This document shows positions 6,196 through 7,986 of a stretch of DNA of 7,986 nt, in pieces. The position numbers and the translations under genes were made by a program. The notes under the pieces were generated by a model. The model was not told the DNA's origin, did not search any database, and worked only from the letters and a program-made list of their open reading frames with translations. Position 1 is the stretch's first letter. The number at the start of each line of letters is the position of its first letter. The stretch comes from an uncultured Polaribacter sp. (GTDB lineage: Bacteria > Bacteroidota > Bacteroidia > Flavobacteriales > Flavobacteriaceae), in assembly GCA_913050305.1 (NCBI GenBank), contig CAJXAS010000080.1:1-7986 (forward strand), written 5' to 3'.

Positions 6196-7986
6196 TATTT
6201 TTGTTTTTCGGAATTTTCACTTTAAAAGTCGCACCGTATCCAAGTGTACTATTTACAACTATTTCTCCACCAATAGCATCTATTGCTTCCTTTGCAATTG
6301 ATAAACCCAATCCTGTTCCTTGAATTAAATCAACATTTTCTCCACGTGAAAAAGGAGTAAATATAGTTTTAAGCTCTGATTTTGAAATGCCAATACCAAA
6401 ATCTGTAATTGCAACGATTGTGAAGTCTTTTTCAGACGAGAACTCAATAGTAACATCTTCTTTATTTTTCGAATATTTAACAGCATTACTAATTAGATTA
6501 ATAAAAATATTTCGGCCTAATTTTTCATCAATGAAAATAGTTTCATTCTTTATGTTTTCAGTATCAATTACTACTATTTTATTTGATTTTTCATGCGAAG
6601 TATAAACTTCCTCAATGATTTCGTTAATAAAATTACCAAGAGGCATGTCTAAAGGGTTATTTCTTATTTTCCCAGCACCAGACTGGCCAATAACCAAAAC
6701 ATCATCTAGTAATTTTGTCATGTGCATAACTTGATCTTCGATTTTATGTAGTTTTTTTTCTATCATAACGGGTTCCATTTTACCCCAATATTTTTTAATG
6801 GAACCTGCTGCGAAATTAATTGCAGATAACGGAGTTCTAAACTCGTGGGATGCGGTTGAAACAAATTTTGATTTTAGTTCGTTTAATTCTTTTTGCTTTT
6901 CTAGCGCTTGATTTAATTTTACAGTTCTTTCTTCTACTTTTATTTCTAGTTCATTACGATATCCAACTAGCTCTGTAATATCTTGTCCTACTCCTAAGAC
7001 ACCTGTAATTTTACCATTAGCATCTCTACGTGAACTTGAGTTTAGTAATACCATAACACGTTCTCCATTTTTAGTAAAAAGCGGAAATTCATAGTTGGCA
7101 GTTTCCTTTCCACGTAAAGCATCATCTAATACTTTTTTTACAGATTTTCGGTAATCTTCAGTAATGTATGTTTGTACAAGATTTTTTCCGAATACATCTC
7201 CTTTTTTAAATCCAGTAATTTTTTCAGAGGTTTGGTTCCATTCATTAACAAGTCCTTTACTATCGATACCAAAAATAGGAGCGTTGGCAGTTTCAATAAA
7301 TTGTCTCAACTCTTTTGCTACAGACTCTGATACTGTTCTCAGTTTATCCATTTCCGAAATATCTTGTCCTACTCCCAGCACACCTATAATTTTACCGTGA
7401 GCATCTCGGCGCGAACTTGAGTTTAATAAAACCATAACTCGCTCTCCATCTTTTGCAAATAAAGGGAACTCATAGTTTGCAGTTTCTTTACCTAGTAAAG
7501 CATCATCCAATACTTTTTTTACCGATTTTTGATAATCTTTTGTAATATAGGTTTTCACTAATTCTTTCCCGAATACTTCCTTTTTTTTAAATCCAGTAAT
7601 TTCTTCAGAAGTCTGGTTCCATTCATTAACTAATCCCTTACTATCAATACCAAAGATAGGAGCATTCGCTGTGTCAATCAATAGTGTTAATTCAAGTGCT
7701 ACACGTTCTGCTTCAGAGCGATAACCATCTAGCTCTTTTTGAAAAATAAGTTCCTTTTTAGCGACGGCTAATTCGTCCGCTCTTTTTCTTTTTTCTTTTT
7801 GTGCAATAATTAATTCATCTGCTCTTTTTTCTTTTTCTTTATTTTGAAATGCAAGCTCTTTATTAGCGATATCTAATTCATCTGCTCTTTTTTCTTTCTC
7901 ATCGTTTTGGAATGCAAGTTCTTTGTTGGCAATGGCTAATTCATCTGCTCTTTTTTCTTTCTCGTTGTTTTGAAATGCAAGTTCTT
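6188..7986 (-). CDS. PAS-domain sensor histidine kinase with coiled-coil repeats (5' end off window)
   Basis: The last 598 residues are visible and the N-terminus lies beyond the right edge. The frame stays open from 7681 to the edge, so the TTG at 7681 is not the start. Order in the visible part: a Glu/Lys/Ala-rich coiled coil (1-77), a short linker, PAS-PAC 1 (about 102-213), a linker, PAS-PAC 2 (about 229-340), a coiled segment ending KVEERTVKLNQAL, then HisKA with His380 in ASHEFRTPL. The ATPase domain follows, with N-box Asn500 (LISNAVKYS), G1 DFGIGI (528-533) and G2 GTGLGL (556-561). No membrane helix is seen in this part. Neither PAS has the LOV cysteine motif, so flavin photochemistry is unlikely; the ligand is unknown. 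It should autophosphorylate on His380 and pass phosphate on, most simply to the receiver of the overlapping downstream gene. The promoter and any N-terminal sensor are outside the window. Confidence 0.93.
   Translation of the reverse strand, partial: ELAFQNNEKEKRADELAIANKELAFQNDEKEKRADELDIANKELAFQNKEKEKRADELIIAQKEKRKRADELAVAKKELIFQKELDGYRSEAERVALELTLLIDTANAPIFGIDSKGLVNEWNQTSEEITGFKKKEVFGKELVKTYITKDYQKSVKKVLDDALLGKETANYEFPLFAKDGERVMVLLNSSSRRDAHGKIIGVLGVGQDISEMDKLRTVSESVAKELRQFIETANAPIFGIDSKGLVNEWNQTSEKITGFKKGDVFGKNLVQTYITEDYRKSVKKVLDDALRGKETANYEFPLFTKNGERVMVLLNSSSRRDANGKITGVLGVGQDITELVGYRNELEIKVEERTVKLNQALEKQKELNELKSKFVSTASHEFRTPLSAINFAAGSIKKYWGKMEPVMIEKKLHKIEDQVMHMTKLLDDVLVIGQSGAGKIRNNPLDMPLGNFINEIIEEVYTSHEKSNKIVVIDTENIKNETIFIDEKLGRNIFINLISNAVKYSKNKEDVTIEFSSEKDFTIVAITDFGIGISKSELKTIFTPFSRGENVDLIQGTGLGLSIAKEAIDAIGGEIVVNSTLGYGATFKVKIPKNKNNV
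6977..7678 (-). repeat. Tandem duplication of a PAS-PAC module (two copies, 381-bp period)
   Basis: Copy 1 (7358-7678) and copy 2 (6977-7297) encode aligned 107-residue stretches running from TANAPIFGID to GVLGVGQDI. I count 13 differences by eye, or 88% identity. The coding strand is also highly similar. The similarity extends weakly into the linker before each copy (GYRSEAERVALEL against KLRTVSESVAKEL), so the duplicated unit is linker plus PAS, 127 codons long. Differences cluster around the middle (KKKEVFGKELVK against KKGDVFGKNLVQ) and at scattered surface-type positions. Confidence 0.9.
7754..7984 (-). repeat. 63-bp (21-residue) coiled-coil tandem repeat
   Basis: Three full units (7922-7984, 7859-7921, 7796-7858) and one shortened unit (7754-7795) lie in frame within the kinase gene. 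The core of each full unit is ELAFQN-x-EKEKRADEL-x-IA-x-K. Twenty-one residues equal three heptads with Leu/Phe/Ile/Ala at spaced positions, as expected of a parallel coiled coil or signalling helix. The fourth unit lacks the first seven residues, exactly one heptad, so the register is kept. The following ELIFQKEL looks like the start of a decayed fifth unit. The array touches the window edge and may hold more copies outside. Confidence 0.9.

Noticed and set aside
7679..7681. TTG at 7681 as the start of the PAS kinase
   Set aside because: The frame continues open to the window edge through linker and coiled-coil repeats that clearly belong to the protein, and PAS 1 would begin without its linker.

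Overview
This window is AT-rich, tightly packed chromosomal DNA. It most likely comes from a member of the Bacteroidota, family Flavobacteriaceae. Four things point there: A-rich leaders mostly without Shine-Dalgarno sites; exact copies of the Bacteroidota -7 promoter box TAnnTTTG ahead of three genes; protein variants typical of flavobacteria, such as a DEVD-type DEAD-box helicase and the small partner protein stop-start coupled to it; and a large secreted beta-rich envelope protein of a type common in that group. Genus cannot be decided from the window.

Layout. At 1-1708 (minus strand) lies the N-terminal 569 residues of a large exported protein that runs off the left edge and has its own promoter. 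Next, on the minus strand, is a DNA-maintenance cluster: a TatD-family metal-dependent nuclease (2423-3187), a 30-codon ORF of unknown status (2287-2379), and an O6-alkylguanine-DNA alkyltransferase (1763-2290). The alkyltransferase has no ATG. It appears to start at a TTG that overlaps the stop of the small ORF (TTGA), and it ends in QQSLF, which resembles a sliding-clamp binding peptide. A short divergent promoter region separates tatD from a plus-strand operon: a DEAD-box RNA helicase (3289-4647) and a 121-residue protein (4647-5012) joined by a one-base TAATG overlap.

The right half is a minus-strand two-component signalling operon converging on the helicase operon with a 31-bp gap. The upstream gene (6188 to beyond 7986) is a soluble-looking PAS histidine kinase. 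Its visible part has a 21-residue coiled-coil tandem repeat, two nearly identical PAS domains (88% identical over 107 residues) and a full HisKA/HATPase core. The downstream gene (5044-6195) overlaps it by 8 bp and encodes a receiver domain followed by a second histidine kinase core. The pair looks like a phosphorelay in which the PAS kinase phosphorylates the receiver of the second protein. No DNA-binding output domain is present, so the final target lies elsewhere.

No RNA genes, insertion sequences, CRISPR arrays or phage genes were seen. No stretch longer than about 130 bases lacks a gene. Most of the window is ordinary core-type sequence. The parts most worth a second look are the repeat and duplication architecture of the kinase, the receiver-first kinase partner, and the start and tail of the alkyltransferase.
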